From the NCBI RefSeq assembly GCF_013085465.1, contig NZ_CP049838.1, positions 2,480,001-2,544,000 of the forward strand: a stretch of DNA of 64,000 nucleotides, written 5' to 3'. Shown here one piece after another: positions 30,059-37,115 of this stretch. The position numbers and the translations under genes are program-made. Every line of letters starts with the position of its first letter. Positions within the stretch are counted from its first letter, which is position 1. This stretch comes from Streptomyces asoensis (lineage in GTDB: Bacteria; Actinomycetota; Actinomycetes; Streptomycetales; Streptomycetaceae). The notes under the pieces were generated by a model. The model ran no database searches. It saw only the letters and a list, made by a program, of their open reading frames with translations, and was not told the origin of the DNA.

Positions 30059-31196
30059 CGGGAGCCTCCATCTCGATCGTGGTGCCCTTGCCGGGCACCG
30101 ATTCCACTGTGAGCGTGCCACCGACCCCGCTCGCCCGGTCCCGCATCGACACCAGCCCGAGGTGGCGGCCGGCCCGGCGGACCGTCGTCGGGTCGAAGCC
30201 GCCGCCGTCGTCCGTGACGCGCAGGACCGTGCCCGGGCCGCGCTTGCCGAGGCTCACCTCGACGTGCTGCGCCCCGGAGTGACGCAGTGCGTTGTGCAGT
30301 GCCTCCTGGGCGACCCGCAGCAGGGCCTCCTCCTGCGCGGCGGGCAGCGCGCGGACGCCCCGACTGGTGAACGTCACGCGCGCGGTGTGGGCGCGGTCGA
30401 GGACCTGGATGTGGGTGCGGAGGGTGGCGACGAGGCCGTCCTCGTCGAGGGCTGCGGGGCGCAACTCCACGACGGCGGCGCGCAGTTCGTCGGCGGCCTC
30501 GGCGGCGAGCACGGCGACCTGCTGGAGTTCGCCCTTCGCGCGGGCGGGGTCGCGGTCGACGAGCGCGGTGGCGGCCTGGGCCGTCAGGCGCAGGGAGAAC
30601 AGCTTCTGGCTCACCGCGTCGTGCAGTTCGTGGGCCAGCCGGGAGCGTTCCTCGGCGATCGTCAGTTCACGGCTGCGCTCGTACAGGCGGGCGTTGGTGA
30701 GGGCTATCGCGGCGTGCTGGGCGAGGATCGAGAGCAGTTCCTCGTCGTCCTCGGTGAAGCCGCAGCCGCCTCGGGGCTTGGCGCAGTTCTTGTTGGCCAG
30801 GAACAGGGCGCCGAGGACCTCGTCGCCGTCCCGGACGGGCAGGCCCAGGAAGTCGGACATCTCGGGGTGGGCGGACGGCCAGCCCTCGAAGCGCGGGTCC
30901 TTGCGGACGTCGGCGAGGCGCTGGGGCCGCGCCTCCTGGAGCATCGCCGCCAGGATGCCGTGCTGGCGGGGCAGCGGGCCGATGGCCTTCCACTGCTCCT
31001 CGCCGACACCGTCGACGACGAACTGGGCGAAGCCGCCGTGGTCGTCGGGGACGCCGAGGGCGGCGTACTGCGCGTCCAGCAGTTCACGGGCGGAGGCGAC
31101 GATCGTCTTGAGGACGTCGCGGACCTCGAGGTGCCTGCTCATGGCCAGCAGCGCGGAGCTCACCGCGGCGAGGCCGGACCGGGGGCCTTGACTCAT
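30051..31196 (-). CDS. GAF-domain sensor histidine kinase (NarL-system type)
   Basis: This 381-residue cytosolic kinase has a GAF domain (residues about 20-172) and a HisKA_3 dimerisation domain with ERSRLAHELHDAVSQKLFSL, where His192 should be phosphorylated. A HATPase domain follows (EALLRVAQEALHNALRHSGA, VTDDGGGFDP, RHLGLVSMRDRA). No membrane segment is present. The GAF contains a Cys pair in NKNCAKPRGGCGF that could be redox or metal responsive, though this is inference. It is coupled to the response regulator by an 8-bp overlap. Confidence 0.93.
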   Translation of the reverse strand: MSQGPRSGLAAVSSALLAMSRHLEVRDVLKTIVASARELLDAQYAALGVPDDHGGFAQFVVDGVGEEQWKAIGPLPRQHGILAAMLQEARPQRLADVRKDPRFEGWPSAHPEMSDFLGLPVRDGDEVLGALFLANKNCAKPRGGCGFTEDDEELLSILAQHAAIALTNARLYERSRELTIAEERSRLAHELHDAVSQKLFSLRLTAQAATALVDRDPARAKGELQQVAVLAAEAADELRAAVVELRPAALDEDGLVATLRTHIQVLDRAHTARVTFTSRGVRALPAAQEEALLRVAQEALHNALRHSGAQHVEVSLGKRGPGTVLRVTDDGGGFDPTTVRRAGRHLGLVSMRDRASGVGGTLTVESVPGKGTTIEMEAPGG

Positions 31197-31263
31197 GCCC
31201 TCACGGTACCGGCGGGGTGTGACAGCGCGGATCGGACCTGTGACGGCCAGGGGCTGGGGCGGA

Positions 31264-31275
31264 GGACCTAGGTCC
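31264..31275. promoter_or_regulatory. 12-bp palindrome upstream of the two-component operon
   Basis: GGACCTAGGTCC is a perfect palindrome, 68 bp upstream of the kinase ATG in the 241-bp divergent spacer to the SDR gene. It could be the binding site of the LuxR-type regulator itself, but nothing else supports this. Confidence 0.3.
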
Positions 31276-31437
31276 GAGGTCCCGGGTACCGCGGCCTAGG
31301 GCGAGGGGACCGGGTGCGCGGGCGTACGACGAAGGGCCCGTCCGGCTTGCGTCCCGCGTCCGAGGCGCGGGCCGGGGGCCGGTTCCTACGTTGGGATCAC
31401 CGCCGGACGGAGGCGGTCGGACGAGGGGACGGTTGTC

Positions 31438-32136
31438 ATGCCGGTTGCGATCATCACGGGTGCGTCGAAGGGGCTGGGGCGGGCGCTGGCCGAGGCACTG
31501 GCCGCACGGGGCTGGGATCTGGTGCTCGACGCCAGGACCGCGGAGGTGCTGAAGGAGACGGCGGCGGCCGTGGCGGCGCACGGGACCCGGGTCGAGGCCC
31601 GCGCGGGGGACGTCACGGATGCGGCGCACCGGGCCGAGCTGGTGGCGGCCGCGTGGCGGCTCGGAGGCTGCGACCTGCTGGTGAACAACGCGAGCGCGCT
31701 GGGCGCCGAGCCGCTGGTGCGGCTGGCCGAGCTGCCCCTGGACGGGCTGCGGCGGGCGCTGGAGGTGAATGTCGTGGCGGCGCTGGGCCTGGTCCAGGAG
31801 GCGCTGCCGCTGCTGCACGGGGCGCGGGAGGGCGCGGTCATCACCGTCAGTTCGGACGCGGCCGCCGAGGCGTACGAGACGTGGGGCGGCTACGGGGCGT
31901 CCAAGGCGGCCCTGGACCATCTCGCGGCGGTGCTCGGTGCGGAGGAGCCGGGGCTGCGGGTGTGGGCGGTGGACCCCGGGGACATGGCCACGGACCTGTA
32001 CGCGGCGGCCGTACCGGAGGACGACGATCCGCGGCCGGATCCGGCCGGTGTGGCGCCGGCCTTCCTGCGGCTGCTGGACGAGCGCCCGGCGAGCGGGCGG
32101 TACGGGGCTCCGGCCCTGCTGGAGGGACGGCGATGA
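31438..32136 (+). CDS. short-chain dehydrogenase/reductase
   Basis: This 232-residue classical SDR has the Rossmann motif ITGASKGLGRALAE, the LVNNASALG strand, catalytic Ser in VITVSSDAAAEAYE and the Tyr-x3-Lys pair in YGASKAALDHLAA. A short insertion lies near VPEDDDPRPDPAG. The substrate is unknown. Its stop overlaps the start of the QueA-like gene (ATGA), so the two are co-translated and may share a pathway. Confidence 0.9.
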   Translation: MPVAIITGASKGLGRALAEALAARGWDLVLDARTAEVLKETAAAVAAHGTRVEARAGDVTDAAHRAELVAAAWRLGGCDLLVNNASALGAEPLVRLAELPLDGLRRALEVNVVAALGLVQEALPLLHGAREGAVITVSSDAAAEAYETWGGYGASKAALDHLAAVLGAEEPGLRVWAVDPGDMATDLYAAAVPEDDDPRPDPAGVAPAFLRLLDERPASGRYGAPALLEGRR

Positions 32137-33239
32137 CGCTGGCCGTGCAGCGGGTTCCGGAGGAGCTGTCGGCGCGGGTGCCGGCCGAGCAGCGCGGGCC
32201 GGGGCGGGACCGGGACGACGTACGGCTGCTGGTGTCGCGGGGGACGGAGGCGTCGCATCACGCGTTCCGGGAGCTGCCGTGTCTGCTGCGGGCCGGGGAC
32301 CTGCTCGTGGTGAACACCTCGCCGACGCTGGCGGCGGCCGTGGACGGGCGGGTCGGGCACGCACGCGTGGTGGTGCACTTCTCCACGCGCGGTGACGACG
32401 GACGGTGGGCCGTGGAGCTGCGGGACCCGGACGGGAAGGGCACCACCCGCGCGCGTGCGGGCGGGCCCGCGGGGATCGAGGTGCGGCTGGCCGGGGGTGT
32501 GCGGCTGGCGCTGGAGGAGCCGCTGAGCCCGGGGAGCGGGCGGCTGTGGTGGGCGCGGGTGTCCCCTGCCGGGGCGGTGCCCGGGCTGCTGCGGGAGTAC
32601 GGGCGGCCCATCCGTTACTCCTACACGGAGCGGGATCAGCCGCTGTCCGTCTACCAGACGGTGTTCGCGCTGCCCTCGGCCGACGGGTCGGGCAGTGCGG
32701 AGATGCCGAGTGCGGCGCGGCCCTTCACCGCGGGGCTGGTGGCGGAGCTGGTGAGCCGGGGGGTGCAGTTCGCGCCGATCACCCTGCACACCGGGGTCGC
32801 CTCGGCGGAGGTGCACGAGCCGCCGTACCCGGAGCGGTTCGCGGTGCCCGAGGAGTCGGCGCGGCTGATCAACGCCGTGCGGAGTGGTGGGGGGAGACGG
32901 GCCGGCGGGCGGGTGATCGCGGTGGGGACGACCGCCGTGCGGGCCGTGGAGTCGGCGGCCGGGGCGGACGGGGTCGTACGCGCGCGGGCGGGATGGACGG
33001 ATCTCGTGGTCACCCCCGCGCGCGGGGTGCGGGTGGTGGACGGGCTGCTGACCGGGCTGCACGAGCCGGAGGCCTCGCATCTGCTGATGCTGGAGGCGGT
33101 GGCGGGGCGGGCCGCGATCAGCCGTGGCTACGACGAGGCGCTGGGCGGGCGCTATCTGTGGCACGAGTTCGGGGACGTGCACCTCGTCCTTCCGGAGGAG
33201 AACACTGACACAGAGCATTGCTCGGGCAACTATCAGTGA
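32133..33239 (+). CDS. diverged QueA-family (SAM:tRNA ribosyltransferase-isomerase-like) protein
   Basis: The 368-residue protein keeps the QueA layout: an N-terminal FRELPCLLRAGDLLVVNTSP block, YSYTERDQPLSVYQTVFALP, AVGTTAVRAVES, and the C-terminal VVDGLLTGLHEPEASHLLML with YLWHEFGDVHLVLP. Several QueA landmarks are altered: the NDTRV motif reads NTSPT, ExYQTVYA reads SVYQTVFA, and LHVGxGTFxPV has become LHTGVASAEV. QueA makes epoxyqueuosine on tRNA. No tgt or other queuosine gene is nearby and the upstream partner is an SDR, so a changed reaction is plausible. Confidence 0.8.
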   Translation: MTLAVQRVPEELSARVPAEQRGPGRDRDDVRLLVSRGTEASHHAFRELPCLLRAGDLLVVNTSPTLAAAVDGRVGHARVVVHFSTRGDDGRWAVELRDPDGKGTTRARAGGPAGIEVRLAGGVRLALEEPLSPGSGRLWWARVSPAGAVPGLLREYGRPIRYSYTERDQPLSVYQTVFALPSADGSGSAEMPSAARPFTAGLVAELVSRGVQFAPITLHTGVASAEVHEPPYPERFAVPEESARLINAVRSGGGRRAGGRVIAVGTTAVRAVESAAGADGVVRARAGWTDLVVTPARGVRVVDGLLTGLHEPEASHLLMLEAVAGRAAISRGYDEALGGRYLWHEFGDVHLVLPEENTDTEHCSGNYQ

Positions 33240-33431
33240 GAACAGGGTGGGGCCCGTGTGAGCCCGCACATAGGGCGCGGATCACGTACTACGGGCAATA
33301 GGAGATAAAGGGGACGCGGTGAACGGGGCAGATGGTTCCATCTGTCCCGATTTGCCCTTCCCTGATCCACTATCGGGGATCGTACGTCACACCTTTGCCT
33401 GCCCTTTTTGCGGCCGCTAACAATGGCTCTC

Positions 33432-33512
33432 GTCGCTCAGCGCCGTGGGTTCTCCCCCGGCGGCGCCCGTGCCAAAAGCACCCGCTGTCCGCCGTCGGAC
33501 GAAGAGAGCGAC
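33432..33512 (+). ncRNA. predicted multibranched structured leader of the SLT gene
   Basis: A closing stem GTCGCTC (33432-33438) with GAGCGAC (33506-33512) encloses three hairpins: 33440-33466 (GCGCCG/CGGCGC with an inner GGG/CCC), 33469-33481 (GTGC/GCAC, CAAAA loop) and 33487-33500 (GTCCG/CGGAC). A promoter-like TTTGCC (33394) - 18 bp - TAACAA (33418) would start transcription close to the closing stem. Streptomyces cell-wall hydrolase genes are often under ydaO/c-di-AMP riboswitches. I do not see the usual ydaO conserved strings here, so class membership is open. Confidence 0.45.
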
Positions 33513-33541
33513 CTCCGCGCTATTCGAAGAGGTCCATCCGC

Positions 33542-34276
33542 ATGCCCAAGAACACTCGCAAGATCGCGATCGCCGGTGCCGCCACGCTCGGTGCCGCTGC
33601 CCTCGCCTTCTCCGTGGTGCCGGCCGACGCGCAGACGACCACTACGGACGCCGTCTCCTCGGCCCGGGTCGCCTACAGCTCAGCGCCGGCGCAGGTCGTC
33701 AAGGCCAGCGTGACCGACCAACTGGCCGCGACGAGCGTGAAGGTCGACGCCATCGAGGCCAAGAAGAAGGCCGCCGCGGCGGCCGCCGCCAAGAAGAAGG
33801 CCGCCGCCGAGGCGGCCGCGAAGGCGGCGGCAGCGAAGAAGAAGGCGGCCGCAGCGGCCGCCGCCAAGAAGGCCGCCGCCGCGCGCAAGGCCAACGAGGC
33901 CGCGAGCCGGTCCGCCAAGCGTGTCGCGGTCAAGAAGGTCGCCACCAAGAGCTACGCCAACAACCTCGACGGCTGGATCAAGCAGTCCCTGGACATCATG
34001 AAGTCCAAGGGCATCCCGGGCTCCTACAGCGGTCTGCACCGCAACATCATCCGGGAGTCCTCGGGCAACCCGAAGGCGATCAACAACTGGGACATCAACG
34101 CCATCAACGGCATCCCGTCCAAGGGTCTGCTCCAGGTGATCCCGCCGACCTTCGCCGCGTACCACGTCGCCGGGACGTCCTGGAACATCTACGACCCGGT
34201 CGCCAACATCACCGCCGCCGCGAACTACGCGGCCGACAAGTACGGCACGATCGACAACGTCGACAGCGCGTACTGA
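33542..34276 (+). CDS. secreted lytic transglycosylase (SLT domain) with Ala/Lys-rich linker
   Basis: The 244-residue precursor has a signal peptide (likely cleavage ADA/QT at 30/31). A low-complexity Ala/Lys segment follows (residues about 72-118, blocks of KKKAAAAAAAKKK). The C-terminal SLT domain has catalytic Glu172 in RNIIRESSGNPKAINNWDIN and the GLLQVIPPTFAAYH motif. SLT enzymes cleave peptidoglycan glycan strands to 1,6-anhydro products. The basic linker may bind anionic wall polymers. GAAGAGG precedes the ATG by about 10 nt. Expression may depend on the structured leader. Confidence 0.92.
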   Translation: MPKNTRKIAIAGAATLGAAALAFSVVPADAQTTTTDAVSSARVAYSSAPAQVVKASVTDQLAATSVKVDAIEAKKKAAAAAAAKKKAAAEAAAKAAAAKKKAAAAAAAKKAAAARKANEAASRSAKRVAVKKVATKSYANNLDGWIKQSLDIMKSKGIPGSYSGLHRNIIRESSGNPKAINNWDINAINGIPSKGLLQVIPPTFAAYHVAGTSWNIYDPVANITAAANYAADKYGTIDNVDSAY

Positions 34277-34290
34277 GCGACCTCCGCACG

Positions 34291-34330
34291 CCGATGGGCG
34301 GCACCCCGTACCGGGGGTGCCGCCCATCGG
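34291..34330. terminator. bidirectional hairpin terminator
   Basis: A stem of about 17 bp with a short loop sits between the convergent SLT and FHA-ABC genes. Confidence 0.85.
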
Positions 34331-34346
34331 CGTACTACGGCAACGA

Positions 34347-36869
34347 CTACTTGCGCATGACCTCGGGCTCGTGGCGGCGCAGGAAGCGGGCCACGAAGAA
34401 CCCGCAGATCACACCGAGGACGATCAGCGCGGCCATGTCCAGGCCCCAGGCGCCGACGGTGTGCTCCCACAGCGGGTCCGTCTCGCCGCCGTCCTTGGGC
34501 GGGCTGATCTTGTTGAAGTCCAGCGTGGCGCCCGCGGCGGCGACCGCCCAGCGTGAGGGCATCAGGTACGAGAACTCGTTGACGCCGACCGCACCGTTCA
34601 GGGTGAACAGGCAGCCGGTGAACACGACCTGGATGATCGCGAACATGACCAGCAGCGGCATGGTCTTCTCGGCCGTCTTCACCAGCGACGAGATGACAAG
34701 GCCGAACATCATCGAGGTGAAGCCCAGCGCCATGATCGGGATGGAGAGCTCGACCATGGTGGCGCTGCCGAGGACCAGGCCCTCCGTCGGGATCTCCCGG
34801 CTCGCGAAGCCGATCACGCCGACCAGCAGGCCCTGGAGCACGGTGACCACACCGAGCACGAACACCTTGGACATCAGGTACGCGGACCGGGACAGACCGG
34901 TCGCGCGTTCCCGCTCGTAGATGACCCGTTCCTTGATGAGCTCGCGGACCGAGTTGGCCGCGCCCGCGAAGCAGGCGCCGACCGCGAGGATCAGCAGGAC
35001 GGTGGTGGCCGTGCCGTTGGGGATGATCCGGCCGGTCTTCGGGTTGACCGGGTTGGGCAGCAGACTGTTCCCGGAGTCGATCAGCAGGCTCACCGCGCCC
35101 AGGACGGCCGGCAGGATCACCGTCAGGGCCAGGAAGCCCTTGTCGGAGGCGATCACCGAGACATAGCGGCGCACCAGCGTGACGAACTGGGACATCCAGC
35201 CCTGCGGCTTCGGCGGCTTCATCGCCTGCATCGGCGGCATCTGTACGGACTGCGGCGCGATGGCGTCGATGTCCGCGGCGTACATCTGGTAGTGCTGCGA
35301 GCCCTTCCAGCGGCCCGCCCAGTCGTAGTCGCGGTAGTTCTCGAAGGCGGAGAAGACGTCGGCCCAGGTGTCGTAGCCGAAGAAGTTCAGCGCCTCCTCG
35401 GGCGGGCCGAAGTAGGCGACGGCACCGCCCGGCGCCATCACGAGCAGCTTGTCGCAGATCGCGAGTTCGGCCACCGAGTGGGTGACGACCAGGACCGTGC
35501 GGCCGTCGTCGGCGAGGCCGCGCAGCAGCTGCATGACATCGCGGTCCATGCCCGGGTCGAGGCCGGAGGTCGGCTCGTCCAGGAAGATCAGCGACGGCTT
35601 GGTGAGCAGCTCCAGGGCCACCGAGACACGCTTGCGCTGGCCGCCCGAGAGAGAGGTGATCTTCTTCTCTTTGTGGATGTCCAGCTTGAGCTCGCGCAGC
35701 ACCTCGTCGATGCGGGCGTCGCGCTCGGCGCCCGTGGTGTCGGCGGGGAAGCGGAGCTTGGCCGCGTACTTGAGAGCCCTCTTGACGGTCAGTTCCTTGT
35801 GCAGGATGTCGTCCTGCGGGACCAGACCGATGCGCTGGCGCAGCTCGGCGAACTGCTTGTACAGGTTCCGGTTGTCGTAGAGGACATCGCCCTGGTTGGC
35901 CGGGCGGTAGCCCGTCAGCGCCTTGAGCAGGGTCGACTTGCCGGAACCGGACGGTCCGATGACCGCGATCAGGGACTTCTCCGGGACGCCGAAGGAGACG
36001 TCCTTGAGGATCTGCTTGCCGCCGTCGACCGTGACGGTCAGGTGGCGCGCCGAGAAGGAGACCTCACCGGTGTCGACGAACTCCTCGAGCCGGTCGCCGA
36101 CGATCCGGAACGTCGAGTGGCCGACGCCGACGATGTCGGAGGGCCCCAGCTGGACCGAGCCGCCCTTGGGGATCGGCTGGCCGTTGACGTACGTGCCGTT
36201 GTGCGAGCCGAGGTCGCGGATCTCCATGCGGCCGTCGGGCGTCGAGTGGAACTCGGCGTGGTTCCGCGAGACCTGGAGGTCGGAGACGACCAGCTCGTTC
36301 TCCAGGGCACGGCCGATGCGCATCACACGGCCGAGGGAGAACTGGTGGAACGTGGTCGGGCTGCGGTCTCCGTAGACCGGCGGCGCCCCCGCGCCTCCAC
36401 CGGGCACCTTCTGCACGTACGGCTCGCTCGGCCCCTGCTGCTGCGGGACGTGCGGCGCGCCCTGCTGCGGCGGCTGCCATCCGGCCTGCGGTGCCTGCTG
36501 CGGCGGGGCCTGCTGGGCCCAGCCCGGGTTCGCGGCCTGCGCGGCGTACGGCTGCTGGGGCTGCGCGGCGGGCGCCTGCGCTCCCGAGAGGTTCACGCGC
36601 GGCCCGTCGGTCGCGTTGCCCAGGTGCAGCGCCGAGCCGGGGCCGATCTCCAGCTGATGGATCCGCTGCCCCTGCGCGAACGTGCCGTTGGTGCTCCCGT
36701 GGTCCTCGACGACCCAACTGCGCCCGTTGAAGCTGACCGTGGCGTGACGCCAGGAGACCCTGGCGTCGTCGAGGACGATGTCGCCCTGCGGATCACGTCC
36801 GAGGGTGTATGGCCTGGACGGATCGAGCGTCCAGGTGCGTCCGTTCAATTCCAGTACGAGTTCCGGCAC
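34347..36869 (-). CDS. FHA-FHA-ABC ATPase-ABC2 permease fusion (Rv1747-like exporter)
   Basis: The 840-residue protein starts with an FHA domain (YTLGRDPQGDIVLDDARVSW, then DHGSTNGTFAQG), followed by a Gln/Pro/Ala-rich linker. A second FHA follows (MRIGRALENELVVSDLQVSR, DLGSHNGTYVNG), then an ABC ATPase (Walker A GPSGSGKSTLLKAL near residue 305; SLSGGQRKRVSVALELL; LIFLDEPTSGLDPG) and six C-terminal membrane helices. This matches the mycobacterial Rv1747 exporter, regulated by Ser/Thr kinase phosphorylation and linked to cell-wall lipid/PIM export. Substrate here is unknown. No kinase gene is adjacent. Confidence 0.92.
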   Translation of the reverse strand: MPELVLELNGRTWTLDPSRPYTLGRDPQGDIVLDDARVSWRHATVSFNGRSWVVEDHGSTNGTFAQGQRIHQLEIGPGSALHLGNATDGPRVNLSGAQAPAAQPQQPYAAQAANPGWAQQAPPQQAPQAGWQPPQQGAPHVPQQQGPSEPYVQKVPGGGAGAPPVYGDRSPTTFHQFSLGRVMRIGRALENELVVSDLQVSRNHAEFHSTPDGRMEIRDLGSHNGTYVNGQPIPKGGSVQLGPSDIVGVGHSTFRIVGDRLEEFVDTGEVSFSARHLTVTVDGGKQILKDVSFGVPEKSLIAVIGPSGSGKSTLLKALTGYRPANQGDVLYDNRNLYKQFAELRQRIGLVPQDDILHKELTVKRALKYAAKLRFPADTTGAERDARIDEVLRELKLDIHKEKKITSLSGGQRKRVSVALELLTKPSLIFLDEPTSGLDPGMDRDVMQLLRGLADDGRTVLVVTHSVAELAICDKLLVMAPGGAVAYFGPPEEALNFFGYDTWADVFSAFENYRDYDWAGRWKGSQHYQMYAADIDAIAPQSVQMPPMQAMKPPKPQGWMSQFVTLVRRYVSVIASDKGFLALTVILPAVLGAVSLLIDSGNSLLPNPVNPKTGRIIPNGTATTVLLILAVGACFAGAANSVRELIKERVIYERERATGLSRSAYLMSKVFVLGVVTVLQGLLVGVIGFASREIPTEGLVLGSATMVELSIPIMALGFTSMMFGLVISSLVKTAEKTMPLLVMFAIIQVVFTGCLFTLNGAVGVNEFSYLMPSRWAVAAAGATLDFNKISPPKDGGETDPLWEHTVGAWGLDMAALIVLGVICGFFVARFLRRHEPEVMRK

Positions 36870-37017
36870 TCCAGCCCCACTGAGTTGTCCCCCGAGTTAG
36901 CCCCATCAACGGGGAGTCTAGGGATGTCGAACATCGGGGGGAACTATTTCAGTAGCGGCCCCCTGATCGAAAGTCGGGCCTTGTGAAGAGCGTGCGCGAG
37001 CGTATCGGCCGTTCCCG

Positions 37018-37046
37018 TTGACGGGGTTGAAACCGGCCCGGAGAGT
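37018..37046 (+). promoter_or_regulatory. candidate vegetative promoter for the streptophobe gene
   Basis: TTGACG (37018-37023), a 17-bp gap and GAGAGT (37041-37046) lie 70 bp before the ATG in the 246-bp divergent spacer. This is a sequence match only. Confidence 0.4.
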
Positions 37047-37115
37047 GGTAAAGGCACGCGAGGGGGACGGAAGCGGCGATCTTCGCCGCTGCGCGCCGCG
37101 GATCGGGGGGTCTGC

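Noticed and set aside
33432..33512. Firm call as a ydaO/c-di-AMP riboswitch
   Set aside because: The gene type fits, but the usual conserved strings (such as GACAGCTAACC near the 3' end) are not seen; only a structure-level candidate is reported.
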